Source: Streptomyces gelaticus
GTDB taxonomy: Bacteria; Actinomycetota; Actinomycetes; Streptomycetales; Streptomycetaceae
Assembly (NCBI RefSeq): GCF_014649535.1
Contig: NZ_BMTF01000015.1
Location: forward strand, 56,230-120,229
Reading direction: 5' to 3'
Length of the DNA stretch: 64,000 nucleotides
Part shown: positions 41,016-49,188 of the stretch, piece by piece
How positions within the stretch are numbered: position 1 is the stretch's first letter
Layout of the letters: each line of letters begins with the position of its first letter
Program-made: the position numbers and the translations under genes
Notes under the pieces: generated by a model
The model's input: only the letters and a program-made list of their open reading frames with translations
Databases searched by the model: none
What the model was told of the DNA's origin: nothing

Positions 41016-41804
41016 GTGACGGTCGACGAGATGCCCGAACCGCGGATCGACACCAGCAGGCCCCACCCCGCACGTGTCTACGACTGGCTGCTGGGCGGCA
41101 AGGACAACTACCCGGTCGACCAGCAGGTGGCGGAGAAGCTGCCCGAGGAGGCGCGCGGCAACGCGGCGCGGAACCGGGCCTTCATGCACCGGGCCTCCGC
41201 CTGGCTGGCCCGCCGCGGGGTCGATCAGTTCCTCGACATCGGCACCGGCATCCCCACCGAGCCCAATCTGCACCAGGTCGTCCAGGCGATCACCCCGTCC
41301 GCCCGGGTCGTCTACGCGGACAACGACCCGATCGTGCTGCGGCACGCGCAGGCGCTGCTGGTCAGCAGGCCCGAAGGGATCACCGACTACCTCCACGCCG
41401 ATGTACGCCGGCCCGGGGCGATCCTCGAACACGCCCGTGGACTGCTCGACTTCGACCGGCCCATCGCACTCTCCCTCATCGCGCTCATGCACTTCCTGCC
41501 GGACGACGAGGACCCTTACGGCCTCACCCGCACCCTGGTCGACGCGCTGCCCGCGGGCAGCTTCCTGGTGCTCTCGCACGGCACGGCCGACCAGCACCCG
41601 GAGCTCAAGGACGAGACCGAGGCCACCTACAAGAAGGGGGCGATTCCGCTGCGGATGCGAACCCGGAGCGAGGTGGAGCCGTTCTTCGAGGGGCTGGAGC
41701 TCGTCGAGCCCGGACTGGTCTTCGCCACGCAGTGGTACCGCGAGGAACCCGCACCGGTTCAGGAGCGCAGCGGCTTCTACGTGGGCGTCGGCCGGGTGCG
41801 CTGA
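41016..41804 (+). CDS. SAM-dependent methyltransferase, DUF574 family
   Basis: The protein has 262 residues. The streptomycete-abundant DUF574 pattern is clear: ARVYDWLLGGKDNYPVDQQVAE, NRAFMHRASAWLARRGVDQFLDIGTGIPTEPNLHQVVQ (the SAM-binding GxGxP loop), VVYADNDPIVLRHAQALL, LHADVRRPGAIL and IALSLIALMHFLPDDEDP. The target molecule is unknown. GTG at 41016 has GGAGAGGAG upstream. No obvious operon partner. Confidence 0.9.
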   Translation: MTVDEMPEPRIDTSRPHPARVYDWLLGGKDNYPVDQQVAEKLPEEARGNAARNRAFMHRASAWLARRGVDQFLDIGTGIPTEPNLHQVVQAITPSARVVYADNDPIVLRHAQALLVSRPEGITDYLHADVRRPGAILEHARGLLDFDRPIALSLIALMHFLPDDEDPYGLTRTLVDALPAGSFLVLSHGTADQHPELKDETEATYKKGAIPLRMRTRSEVEPFFEGLELVEPGLVFATQWYREEPAPVQERSGFYVGVGRVR

Positions 41805-41890
41805 GCCGTCGGGGGGCGCGTCCGGGGCCGATGCGTCCGGGGACGGTGCGGCAGTCCACCTTCCGCGCGCACGAGCGAGAAGGTGGACCG

Positions 41891-43051
41891 ATGAGCAATC
41901 TGCACGATCTCCTGGAGAAGCGCGTCGGTGGCGGACCGGCGCCCGGGGCCGTGGGCCTGGTGGCCCGGGGGGACCGGGTCGAGGTGGTGGCCGTCGGGTC
42001 GGCCGATGCGGACGGTCGGGTCCCGATGGGCAGGGACTCGATCTTCCGCATCGCCTCGATGACCAAGCCGGTCACCGCCGCGGCGACCATGATGCTGATC
42101 GAGGACGGCCGGCTCGCGCTGGGCGAACCGGTGCGGCAGTGGCTGCCGGAGCTGGCGGCACCGAAGGTGGTCCGCACGCCGGCCTCCCCGGTCGACGATG
42201 TGGTGCCCGCCGAGAAGGTCATCACCGTGGACGACCTGCTCACCTCCCGGGCCGGGTACGGCTTCCCGCCGAATTTCTCGCTGCCCGCGGTCGAGCTGCT
42301 GTTCGGCGAGTTGAAGCAGGGGGACCTGCAGCCCCGGGACATCCAGGCGCCGGACGCGTGGATGGCCACGCTGTCCCGTATCCCGCTGCTCCACCAGCCG
42401 GGCGAGGAGTGGCTGTACAACACCTGCTCGGACATCCTCGGGGTGCTGATCGCCCGGGTCGCGGCCCGGCCGCTGCCCGAGTTCCTGGCGGAGCGGCTGT
42501 TCGAGCCGCTGGGCATGGCCGACACCGCCTTCGCCGTGCCGGCCCGGAAGGCCGACCGGTTCACCAGCTACTACCGGGCCGCCCCGGCGGGCGGCCTCCA
42601 GCTGCTCGACGCCCCGGACGGGCAGTGGAGCAGCATGCCCGCCTTCCCGTCCGGCGCCGGCGGGCTGGTATCGACCGTCGACGACTGGTTCGCCTTCGCC
42701 CGGATGCTGCTCGCGGAGGGTCATCCGGAAGGGACTCCCGGCGGGCGTCGGCTGCTGTCCGCCGAGTCGGTGCGGCTGATGACCACCGATCATCTGACAC
42801 CGGCGCAGCGCCAACGTGGCAGGCTGTTCCTGGAGGGACAGGGCTGGGGCTACGGCGGTTCGGTCGACGTCGAGGCCATCGAGCCTTGGAACGTACCGGG
42901 ACGCTACGGCTGGCTGGGCGGTACGGGAACGGCGGGACATCTCACTCCCGCCACCGGCGCCGTCTCCATTCTGCTGACCCAGCTGGCCATGGACGGACCG
43001 ACGCCGCCCCCGCTGATGCGGGAGTTCTGGCGGTACGCGGCCGGCGCCTGA
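41891..43051 (+). CDS. serine hydrolase, class C beta-lactamase/esterase family
   Basis: This 386-residue protein has the active-site SxxK motif Ser56-Met-Thr-Lys59 in FRIASMTKPVTAAATM. The second motif Tyr-x-Asn is in EEWLYNTCSDILGVL, and GYGGSVDVEAI with GWLGGTGTAGHL fills the HxG/GTG position. No signal peptide is seen, so a cytoplasmic esterase or transesterase (EstB- or LovD-like) is more likely than a secreted beta-lactamase. The ATG at 41891 follows GAAGGTGG. It starts 86 bp after the methyltransferase gene. Confidence 0.9.
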   Translation: MSNLHDLLEKRVGGGPAPGAVGLVARGDRVEVVAVGSADADGRVPMGRDSIFRIASMTKPVTAAATMMLIEDGRLALGEPVRQWLPELAAPKVVRTPASPVDDVVPAEKVITVDDLLTSRAGYGFPPNFSLPAVELLFGELKQGDLQPRDIQAPDAWMATLSRIPLLHQPGEEWLYNTCSDILGVLIARVAARPLPEFLAERLFEPLGMADTAFAVPARKADRFTSYYRAAPAGGLQLLDAPDGQWSSMPAFPSGAGGLVSTVDDWFAFARMLLAEGHPEGTPGGRRLLSAESVRLMTTDHLTPAQRQRGRLFLEGQGWGYGGSVDVEAIEPWNVPGRYGWLGGTGTAGHLTPATGAVSILLTQLAMDGPTPPPLMREFWRYAAGA

Positions 43052-43069
43052 CGGCCCGGTGGCAGGCCG

Positions 43070-43109
43070 GTAGGGCCTGTCCGGCGGATCAGGGCCGGAC
43101 AGGCTCTAC
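43070..43109. repeat. dispersed GGGCCTGTCCGGCGGA element, copy 3, as a long hairpin
   Basis: Sixteen-bp arms (43070-43085 and 43094-43109) with one G-U pair lie between the convergent serine hydrolase and GNAT genes and overlap the GNAT stop codon. It probably acts as a bidirectional terminator. Confidence 0.8.
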
Positions 43110-43594
43110 CGCAGCGGCTTCGCGAAGCAGCGGCTGCTCTCGTACGTGCGGTAGTGGCCGAACTTCTCGCACGGGGTGTAGCCGCTGGAGGTGTACAGCG
43201 CGATCGCCTCGGGCTGCTGGTCCCCGGTCTCCAGCACCATGCGGATGCGGCCCGCCGCCCGCGCGTCGGCCTCCAGGGCGGCCAGGATGCGGCGGGCCAG
43301 TCCGTTGCCGCGACTCCCGGGTATCACGAACATCCGCTTCAGTTCGGCGTCGCCGTCCGAGTAGCCCTCGTCGTTGCGGTCCTGGGTGCGCCAGCCGCCG
43401 GTGGCGACGGGGCGGTCCTGCGCGTCGTAGGCGAGCAGGTACAGACCGTGCGGGGGTTCGAACATCGAGGGGTCGAGCGGTGTGACATCGCCCTCGTCCC
43501 CGTACCGCTCGGCGTATTCGAGCTGCACCTGGTCGTTGAGTTCGACGGCGTGGGGGTGGTCGAAGGGCCGAGGGTGGATATACATGCATGGCAT
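43106..43594 (-). CDS. GNAT N-acetyltransferase
   Basis: This 162-residue protein has the acetyl-CoA loop RMFVIPGSRGNGLARRILAALEADAR, the beta4 region GLYLLAYDAQDRPVATGGWR and the C-terminal IALYTSSGYTPCEKFGHYRTYE. The substrate is unknown. The N-terminus is uncertain: ATGs at 43594 and 43585 are in frame. A TACTAT -10-like sequence on the minus strand at 43593-43598 suggests a leaderless start at 43585. It is divergent from the exonuclease gene, sharing a short palindromic control region. Confidence 0.87.
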   Translation of the reverse strand: MPCMYIHPRPFDHPHAVELNDQVQLEYAERYGDEGDVTPLDPSMFEPPHGLYLLAYDAQDRPVATGGWRTQDRNDEGYSDGDAELKRMFVIPGSRGNGLARRILAALEADARAAGRIRMVLETGDQQPEAIALYTSSGYTPCEKFGHYRTYESSRCFAKPLR

Positions 43595-43606
43595 AGTACA
43601 TGTATA
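43579..43606. promoter_or_regulatory. inverted repeat between GNAT and exonuclease genes
   Basis: TATACATG (43579-43586) and CATGTATA (43599-43606) are perfect complements in the 41-bp divergent region and overlap the GNAT start. Confidence 0.45.
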
Positions 43607-43635
43607 CGGACGCCGGATGTCGGTATCGTGCCGGA

Positions 43636-44451
43636 ATGCTCACTGTCACCACCGTCAACGTAAACGGGCTCCGGGCCGCCGCCAAGAAGGGTTTCGTCGA
43701 GTGGCTGGCCCGGACCGAAGCCGATGTGATCTGCCTCCAGGAGGTGCGGGCCGAGCCGCAGCAGCTGCCCGAGGAGGTGCGCGATCCGGAGGGCTGGCAC
43801 ACGGTGCACGCACCGGCCGCCGCCAAGGGGCGGGCCGGGGTCTCCCTCTACTCGCGGCGTGCGCCCGAGCGCGTGCAGATCGGGTTCGGCGGCTTCGGGG
43901 ACGCCGGGAGCGAGGAGTTCGACGCGAGCGGGCGCTACGTCGAGATCGACCTGCCGGGTGTCACGGTCGCGAGCCTGTACCTGCCCTCCGGCGAGGTCGG
44001 GACCGAGAAGCAGGACGAGAAGGAGCGGTTCATGGCCGCGTTCCTCCCGTATCTGAAGGGCCTGAAGAAGCGGGCGGCGGCTGACGGGCGCGAGGTGGTG
44101 GTCTGCGGTGACTGGAACATCGCCCACCAGGAGGCCGACCTGAAGAACTGGAAGGCCAACAGGAAGAACTCCGGCTTTCTCCCCGAGGAGCGGGAGTGGC
44201 TGACCCGGGTCTTCGACGAGGCCGAGTACGTCGATGTCGTACGGGCGCTGCACCTCGACGAGGAGGGGCCGTACTCGTGGTGGTCCTACCGCGGGCGGGC
44301 CTTCGACAACGACACCGGCTGGCGGATCGACTACCAGGTGGCGACGCCGGGCCTGGCCGGGCGTGCGGTGAAGGGCTGGGTCGAGCGGGCGGCGGCGCAC
44401 GCCGAGCGGTGGAGCGACCACGCGCCGGTGACGGTGGTCTTCGAACAGTAG
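43636..44451 (+). CDS. xthA: exodeoxyribonuclease III
   Basis: The 271-residue AP endonuclease/3'-exonuclease acts in base-excision repair. The family motifs are VTTVNVNGLRAAAKKGFVEWL, VICLQEVRAEPQQLP (metal-binding Glu), VVCGDWNIAHQEADLKNWK, GWRIDYQVATP and the terminal RWSDHAPVTVVFE with the catalytic Asp-His. The ATG at 43636 gives the standard N-terminus (MLTVTTVNVNGL); an upstream ATG at 43600 adds residues unlike the family. Confidence 0.93.
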   Translation: MLTVTTVNVNGLRAAAKKGFVEWLARTEADVICLQEVRAEPQQLPEEVRDPEGWHTVHAPAAAKGRAGVSLYSRRAPERVQIGFGGFGDAGSEEFDASGRYVEIDLPGVTVASLYLPSGEVGTEKQDEKERFMAAFLPYLKGLKKRAAADGREVVVCGDWNIAHQEADLKNWKANRKNSGFLPEEREWLTRVFDEAEYVDVVRALHLDEEGPYSWWSYRGRAFDNDTGWRIDYQVATPGLAGRAVKGWVERAAAHAERWSDHAPVTVVFEQ

Positions 44452-44548
44452 AGCGTGCGAACGGGGGGAGTGCGGGGCGGCCGGAGCCGGGCAGGATCCC
44501 GGCGTGCGATCAAGGGTTCCGGCCGGGCGGCCGCCGTGTGACCGCCCG

Positions 44549-45232
44549 TCAGGGGGCCGGGTTCTGCGGCGGCCCGTCGGTGTTCTCGCGGCGCAGGCGG
44601 CGGTCCAGGGCCATGGAGAGTTCGGCGGCGACCACCGCGCGGGCCAGTGGCCGGAGTCGGGACGGTTCGGTCTCCTCGCTGTGCTCCTCCATGACACCTG
44701 CGAAGAGTTCGGCGAGCGCGTCGGCGTGCTCGCGGACGCGGCGGCCGGTCTCCAGCACGGTGGCGAGCGGCACGCCTTCCCGTACCAGCTGGGACGAGAC
44801 CTCCAGCAGGCGGCGGCTGATGTGGACGATCTCGTCGCCGTCGGTGGCGAGATAGCCCAGGTCGAGGGCGGCCGCCAGATTCTCCGTGCCGGTCTCGCCC
44901 TCGAAGTAGTCCGCGAGCTGCTCGGGGGTGAGGCGGACCGGGGTCTCCTCGGTCGGTTCGCCCAGTCCCAGCACCTCGGCGACGTCGCGGCCGCTCTCGA
45001 TGGTGCGGGCGAGGTCGGCGATGCCGGTGAGGGTGTGCCCGCGCTCCAACAGGCCGGTGATGGTGCGCAGCCGGGCCAGATGGTGATCGTCGTACCAGGC
45101 GATGCGTCCCTCGCGGCGGGGCGGCGGGATCAGTCCGCGCTCCCGGTAGAAACGCACGGTCCGCACGGGGATGCCGGCTTGCTCGGCCAGCTCCTCCATG
45201 CGGTATTCGCGGTGCTCGCGTCCTTCGGCCAC
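44549..45232 (-). CDS. MerR-family transcriptional regulator
   Basis: The protein has 227 residues. The N-terminal MerR HTH is YRMEELAEQAGIPVRTVRFYRERGLIPPPRREGRIAWYDDHHLARLRTI (~10-57), followed by LLERGHTLTGIADL and a dimerisation helix. The C-terminal ~150 residues form an effector domain (VRLTPEQLADYFEG and EIVHISRRLLEVSSQLV) of unknown ligand; no Cys metal site is present. It is divergent from the BVMO operon and probably controls it. The start is GTG 45232. Confidence 0.9.
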   Translation of the reverse strand: MAEGREHREYRMEELAEQAGIPVRTVRFYRERGLIPPPRREGRIAWYDDHHLARLRTITGLLERGHTLTGIADLARTIESGRDVAEVLGLGEPTEETPVRLTPEQLADYFEGETGTENLAAALDLGYLATDGDEIVHISRRLLEVSSQLVREGVPLATVLETGRRVREHADALAELFAGVMEEHSEETEPSRLRPLARAVVAAELSMALDRRLRRENTDGPPQNPAP

Positions 45233-45276
45233 CCCCGCACCCTACCGGCCTCCCCCGTGGGGCAGGCCGACTGTTG

Positions 45277-45287
45277 TACCGCCGGTA
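45277..45287. promoter_or_regulatory. palindrome in the MerR/monooxygenase divergent region
   Basis: TACCG-C-CGGTA lies between the two divergent genes. It is a candidate MerR operator, although no promoter with a 19-bp spacer is clearly resolved around it. Confidence 0.35.
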
Positions 45288-45394
45288 ACTTTCCCTCTTC
45301 GTACCCCTACCCATCAGTACGGAGCTGTTCTAGTCTCCCAACAATGCCAGTGATTGCTGGCGGAGTCGTGTGACGTATCGCGGGAGGCGGCAGC

Positions 45395-46918
45395 ATGGCC
45401 CAGCACGAGCACGTACGAGTGGCGGTGATCGGATCCGGATTCGGGGGCCTCGGCGCCGCCGTCCGGCTGCGCCGCGAAGGCATCACGGACTTCGTCGTCC
45501 TGGAGCGGGCCGATTCCGTCGGAGGCACCTGGCGCGACAACAGCTACCCCGGCTGCGCCTGCGACGTACCGTCCCACCTCTACTCGTTCTCCTTCGCGCC
45601 CAACCCCGAGTGGCCGCGCACCTTCTCCGGGCAGGAGCACATCCGCGCCTACCTGGAGCACGTCGCGGACACCTTCGGACTGCGCCCGCACCTCAGGCCG
45701 GGCCACGAGGTGACGCTCATGCGCTGGGACCGCGAGGAGCTGCGCTGGGACATCGAGACGGCCAACGGTGCCTGCTTCACCGCCGACTTCGTCGTCTCCG
45801 CGACCGGTCCGCTCTCCGACCCGAAGACCCCGGACATCCCCGGTCTCGCCGGCTTCCCCGGCAAGGTCTTCCACTCGGCCCGCTGGGACCACGACGCCGA
45901 CCTGACCGGCAAGCGCGTCGCCGTGATCGGCACCGGCGCCTCCGCCATCCAGATCGTGCCCGCGATCCAGCCGAAGGTCGCCGGCCTGGCGCTCTTCCAG
46001 CGCACCCCGCCCTGGGTCATGCCGCGCATGGACCGCAGGATCAGCCGTGCCGAGCGCTGGCTGCACCGCGCCCTGCCCGTCACCGGCACCGCGCGCCGCG
46101 GACTGCTCTGGGGCATACGGGAGTTGCAGGTCAGCGCCTTCACCAAGCATCCGAACGAGCTGGGCGTGGTCGAGAAGATAGCCAGGGCCAACATGGCGAA
46201 GGCCATCAAGGACCCCGTGCTGCGGGCCAAGCTGACCCCCTCGTACCGCATCGGCTGCAAGCGCATCCTGCTCTCCAGCACCTACTATCCGGCGCTCGCG
46301 CAGCGCAATGTGGACGTGATCACCTCCGGTCTGGCCGAGGTGCGCGGCTCCACGCTCGTCGCCTCCGACGGTACGGAGACCGAGGCCGACGCGATCATCT
46401 TCGGCACCGGCTTCCATGTCACCGACATGCCGATCGCCGAGCGCGTGGTGGGCGCGGAGGGCATCACGCTCGCCGAGTCCTGGAAGGACGGCATGCAGGC
46501 GCTGCGCGGCGCCAGCGCCGCCGGCTTCCCCAACTTCATGACGGTCATCGGCCCCAACACCGGGCTCGGGAACTCCTCGATGGTCCTGGTGATCGAGGCC
46601 CAGCTGAACTACATGGCCGACTACCTGCGCCAGCTGAACGTGCTGGGCGGACGGGTCGCGCTCGACGCGCGGGCCTCGGCGGTCGGCGCCTGGGACCGCC
46701 GCATCCAGGAGCGGATGAAGCGCACCGTGTGGAACACCGGCGGCTGCAACAGCTGGTACCTGGACGCCCATGGGCGCAACACCACCGTCTGGCCGGGCAC
46801 CACCACCGAGCTCCGCAGGGTCACGCGGTCGGTCGACCTCTCGGAGTACGAAGTCGTACGGATCCCGGAGCGGGCCGCCGCCCCGGCGAAGGCCGTCGCC
46901 GAGGAGGTCGTGGGATGA
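45395..46918 (+). CDS. FAD-dependent Baeyer-Villiger-type monooxygenase
   Basis: This 507-residue flavoprotein has the FAD Rossmann motif VAVIGSGFGGLGAAVRLRREG and the NADPH motif RVAVIGTGASAIQIVPAI. The BVMO fingerprint F-x-G-x-x-x-H-x-x-x-W is present as FPGKVFHSARW. YPGCACDVPSHLYSFSF and IIFGTGFHV are also typical. It oxygenates ketones to esters or acts on long-chain substrates like MymA. GGGAGG precedes the ATG. It is the first gene of a three-gene operon in which each following ATG overlaps the previous stop. Confidence 0.93.
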   Translation: MAQHEHVRVAVIGSGFGGLGAAVRLRREGITDFVVLERADSVGGTWRDNSYPGCACDVPSHLYSFSFAPNPEWPRTFSGQEHIRAYLEHVADTFGLRPHLRPGHEVTLMRWDREELRWDIETANGACFTADFVVSATGPLSDPKTPDIPGLAGFPGKVFHSARWDHDADLTGKRVAVIGTGASAIQIVPAIQPKVAGLALFQRTPPWVMPRMDRRISRAERWLHRALPVTGTARRGLLWGIRELQVSAFTKHPNELGVVEKIARANMAKAIKDPVLRAKLTPSYRIGCKRILLSSTYYPALAQRNVDVITSGLAEVRGSTLVASDGTETEADAIIFGTGFHVTDMPIAERVVGAEGITLAESWKDGMQALRGASAAGFPNFMTVIGPNTGLGNSSMVLVIEAQLNYMADYLRQLNVLGGRVALDARASAVGAWDRRIQERMKRTVWNTGGCNSWYLDAHGRNTTVWPGTTTELRRVTRSVDLSEYEVVRIPERAAAPAKAVAEEVVG

Positions 46919-47865
46919 GCCGGCTGCTGCGGCGCGACGACGGCCTGCCGGTCCCCGACCGCGAGCTGGTCGCGCGCTCCGCCGACGGTGCCCGGATCCA
47001 TGTCGAGGTGCACGGGCGGGACGGCGCCCCGGTGGTGGTCCTCTCGCACGGCTGGACGTGCAGCACCCGGTTCTGGGCCGCGCAGGTCCGGGACCTCGCG
47101 GCGGACCACCGGGTCGTCGTCTACGACCAGCGGGGCCACGGCCGTTCGCCCGCCGTCGGCCGCGAGGGGTACAGCACCGAGGCCCTCGCCGACGACCTGG
47201 AAGCGGTGCTGGCCGCCACCCTCGGACCGGGGGAGAGGGCCGTGCTCGCCGGGCACTCCATGGGCGGCATGACGATCATGGCGGCCGCGCGGCGGTCCGG
47301 ACTGCGCGAGCGCGCGGCGGCCGTACTGCTGTGCAGCACCGGCAGTTCGCGGCTGGCCGCCGAGTCCCGGGTGGTGCCGGTGCGGGCCGGTGCCCTGCGG
47401 ACCGCGGTGACCCGCGCGATCCTCCGTGCGAAGGCCCCGCTCGGACCGGTCACACCGGTTTCCCGGCGGATACTCAAGTACGCGACGATGGGAGCGGGCT
47501 CCGCCCCCGACCGGGTGGACGCCTGCGCCCGGATCGTGCACGCCTGCCCGCGCGGCGCCAGGGCACCCTGGGGGCATGTCCTCGCGGAGCTCGATCTCGA
47601 CGCCCGCGTACGGGAGTTGCATGTGCCCACGGCGGTGATCGCGGGTACGGCGGACCGGATGACGCCGCCCGTGCACGCCCGTGCCCTCGCGGCGGCGCTG
47701 CCCGACTGCCTGGGGCTCACCGAGCTGACGGGCGTGGGCCACATGACGCCGGTGGAGGCACCGGAGGCGGTCACGGCGAAGATCCGGGAGCTCGTCACCG
47801 GCCACCTCGTGGCGGGCAGGGACGCAGGTACGGACGGCACGGCCGAGAAGGAGGAGGTCGCATGA
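46915..47865 (+). CDS. alpha/beta hydrolase
   Basis: This 316-residue alpha/beta-hydrolase has oxyanion motif LSHGWTCSTRFW, YDQRGHGRSPAV and the nucleophile elbow AGHSMGGM with Ser115. The acid lies near AGTADRMTPP and the His in GVGHMTPVEAPEAV. It probably cleaves the ester formed by the upstream monooxygenase. The ATGA overlap with both neighbours indicates translational coupling. It occupies the same position as LipR in the mycobacterial mymA operon. Confidence 0.9.
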   Translation: MSRLLRRDDGLPVPDRELVARSADGARIHVEVHGRDGAPVVVLSHGWTCSTRFWAAQVRDLAADHRVVVYDQRGHGRSPAVGREGYSTEALADDLEAVLAATLGPGERAVLAGHSMGGMTIMAAARRSGLRERAAAVLLCSTGSSRLAAESRVVPVRAGALRTAVTRAILRAKAPLGPVTPVSRRILKYATMGAGSAPDRVDACARIVHACPRGARAPWGHVLAELDLDARVRELHVPTAVIAGTADRMTPPVHARALAAALPDCLGLTELTGVGHMTPVEAPEAVTAKIRELVTGHLVAGRDAGTDGTAEKEEVA

Positions 47866-48752
47866 GCGACAGGAGTCTCGAAGGACAGGTCGTCGTCGTC
47901 ACGGGCGCGGCACGTGGCGTGGGCGAACTGCTGGCCCGCAAGCTCTCGGCGCGCGGCGCGACGCTCGCGCTGGTCGGGCTGGAGCCGGACGAACTGAAGA
48001 AGGTCTCCGAGCGGCTGCACTCGGAGAGCGACCACTGGTTCGCGGACGTCACCGACCACGAGGCGATGGCACGGGTCGCCCAGGAGGTCAAGGCGCGGTT
48101 CGGGAAGATCGACGTCGTCGTGGCCAACGCCGGGGTCGCCTCCGGCGGGCCGTTCGTCGACTCGGATCCCGAGGCGTGGCGGCGGGTCATCGAGGTCAAT
48201 CTGATCGGCGGCGCGGTCACCGGGCGGGCCTTCCTGCCGGTGCTCATGGAGAGCCGCGGCTACTTCCTCCAGATCGCCTCGCTCGCGGCGATGACACCGG
48301 CGCCGATGATGACCGCGTACTGCGCGTCCAAGTCGGGCGTGGAGGCGTTCGCGCACAGCCTGCGGGCCGAGGTCGCCCACCGGGGCGTGAAGGTCGGGGT
48401 CGGCTATCTGTCCTGGACCGACACGGACATGGTGCGGGGCGCCGATCAGGACGACGTGATGCGGGAGTTGCGCCGACGGCTGCCCTGGCCGGCGAACCGC
48501 ACCTACCCGCTGGGTCCCGCCGTCGACCGGATCGTGGCCGGTATCGAACGCCGGTCCCCGCACGTGTACGCGCAGTGGTGGCTGCGCGGCATGCAGCCCG
48601 TGCGCGGCTGCCTGCCCTCGCTGATCGGGGTCGTCGGACAGCGGGAGGTCCGCCGGTTCGGCTCGCGGCTGGACGGCGTGAGCAGGGGTCTCGTCGGCGC
48701 CGGGGGCGCCGCCGACCAGGCGGTGAGGGCGGCGACTACGCAGCGTAAGTGA
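47862..48752 (+). CDS. short-chain dehydrogenase/reductase
   Basis: The 296-residue SDR has cofactor motif VVTGAARGVGELLARKL, the NAG motif VVVANAGVASGG, catalytic Ser in LQIASLAAM and the Tyr153-x-x-x-Lys157 pair in MTAYCASKSGVEAF. The C-terminal extension (VYAQWWLRGMQPVRGCLPSLIG) resembles membrane-associated SDRs of the SadH type. It probably interconverts an alcohol and ketone/aldehyde that feeds the monooxygenase. It is the third gene of the operon. Confidence 0.9.
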   Translation: MSDRSLEGQVVVVTGAARGVGELLARKLSARGATLALVGLEPDELKKVSERLHSESDHWFADVTDHEAMARVAQEVKARFGKIDVVVANAGVASGGPFVDSDPEAWRRVIEVNLIGGAVTGRAFLPVLMESRGYFLQIASLAAMTPAPMMTAYCASKSGVEAFAHSLRAEVAHRGVKVGVGYLSWTDTDMVRGADQDDVMRELRRRLPWPANRTYPLGPAVDRIVAGIERRSPHVYAQWWLRGMQPVRGCLPSLIGVVGQREVRRFGSRLDGVSRGLVGAGGAADQAVRAATTQRK

Positions 48753-48837
48753 TCGACATGCGGTGGGTGCCAGGTCCTGCGACGCTGATCGAGGTCCTCA
48801 CGGACCGTCCCTCAAGCACCCACTAGGAGTGAACGGA

Positions 48838-49080
48838 ATGGGTATCGCAGACCAGTTCAAGGACAAGGCGCAGCAGCTCGCAGACCAGGGCAAGAAGAAG
48901 GCCGGCGAAGGCCGCACCGAGGGCCGGGAGCGCACGCGCCCCGAAGGCCAGGAGCGGATGCGCACCGAGGGCCGCGAGCGGATGCAGAACGTGTCCGAGC
49001 GGGCCTCGAAGACGTCGCAACAGGGCCGCGACAAGGCCCGGGGCGCCGCGGACGAGCTCCGCGAGCGTCGCGAGCGCTGA
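48838..49080 (+). CDS. small, highly charged CsbD/antitoxin-like protein
   Basis: The protein has 80 residues. GIADQFKDKAQQLADQGKKKAGE is an amphipathic start, followed by tandem GRERTRPEGQERMRTEGRERM repeats and a C-terminal RGAADELRERRER. It is entirely hydrophilic, helical and probably intrinsically disordered, similar to the MT0933-like antitoxin and CsbD stress-protein patterns. AGGAG lies 8 nt before the ATG. It has no partner nearby and is followed by a strong terminator. Function is unknown. Confidence 0.82.
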   Translation: MGIADQFKDKAQQLADQGKKKAGEGRTEGRERTRPEGQERMRTEGRERMQNVSERASKTSQQGRDKARGAADELRERRER

Positions 49081-49111
49081 CCGGCCGACGCGACACCGCG
49101 CGTTGTCTGTG

Positions 49112-49143
49112 AGGGGCGCGCCCGGATCTCCGGGCGCGCCCCT
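49112..49143. terminator. bidirectional hairpin terminator
   Basis: Fourteen-bp perfect arms (49112-49125 and 49130-49143) with loop ATCT lie between the convergent small-protein and dehydratase genes. Confidence 0.85.
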
Positions 49144-49188
49144 TCCGCGCGGTGCGGGCCGGGGCGTTCGACGGTCCCGGCCCCACTC

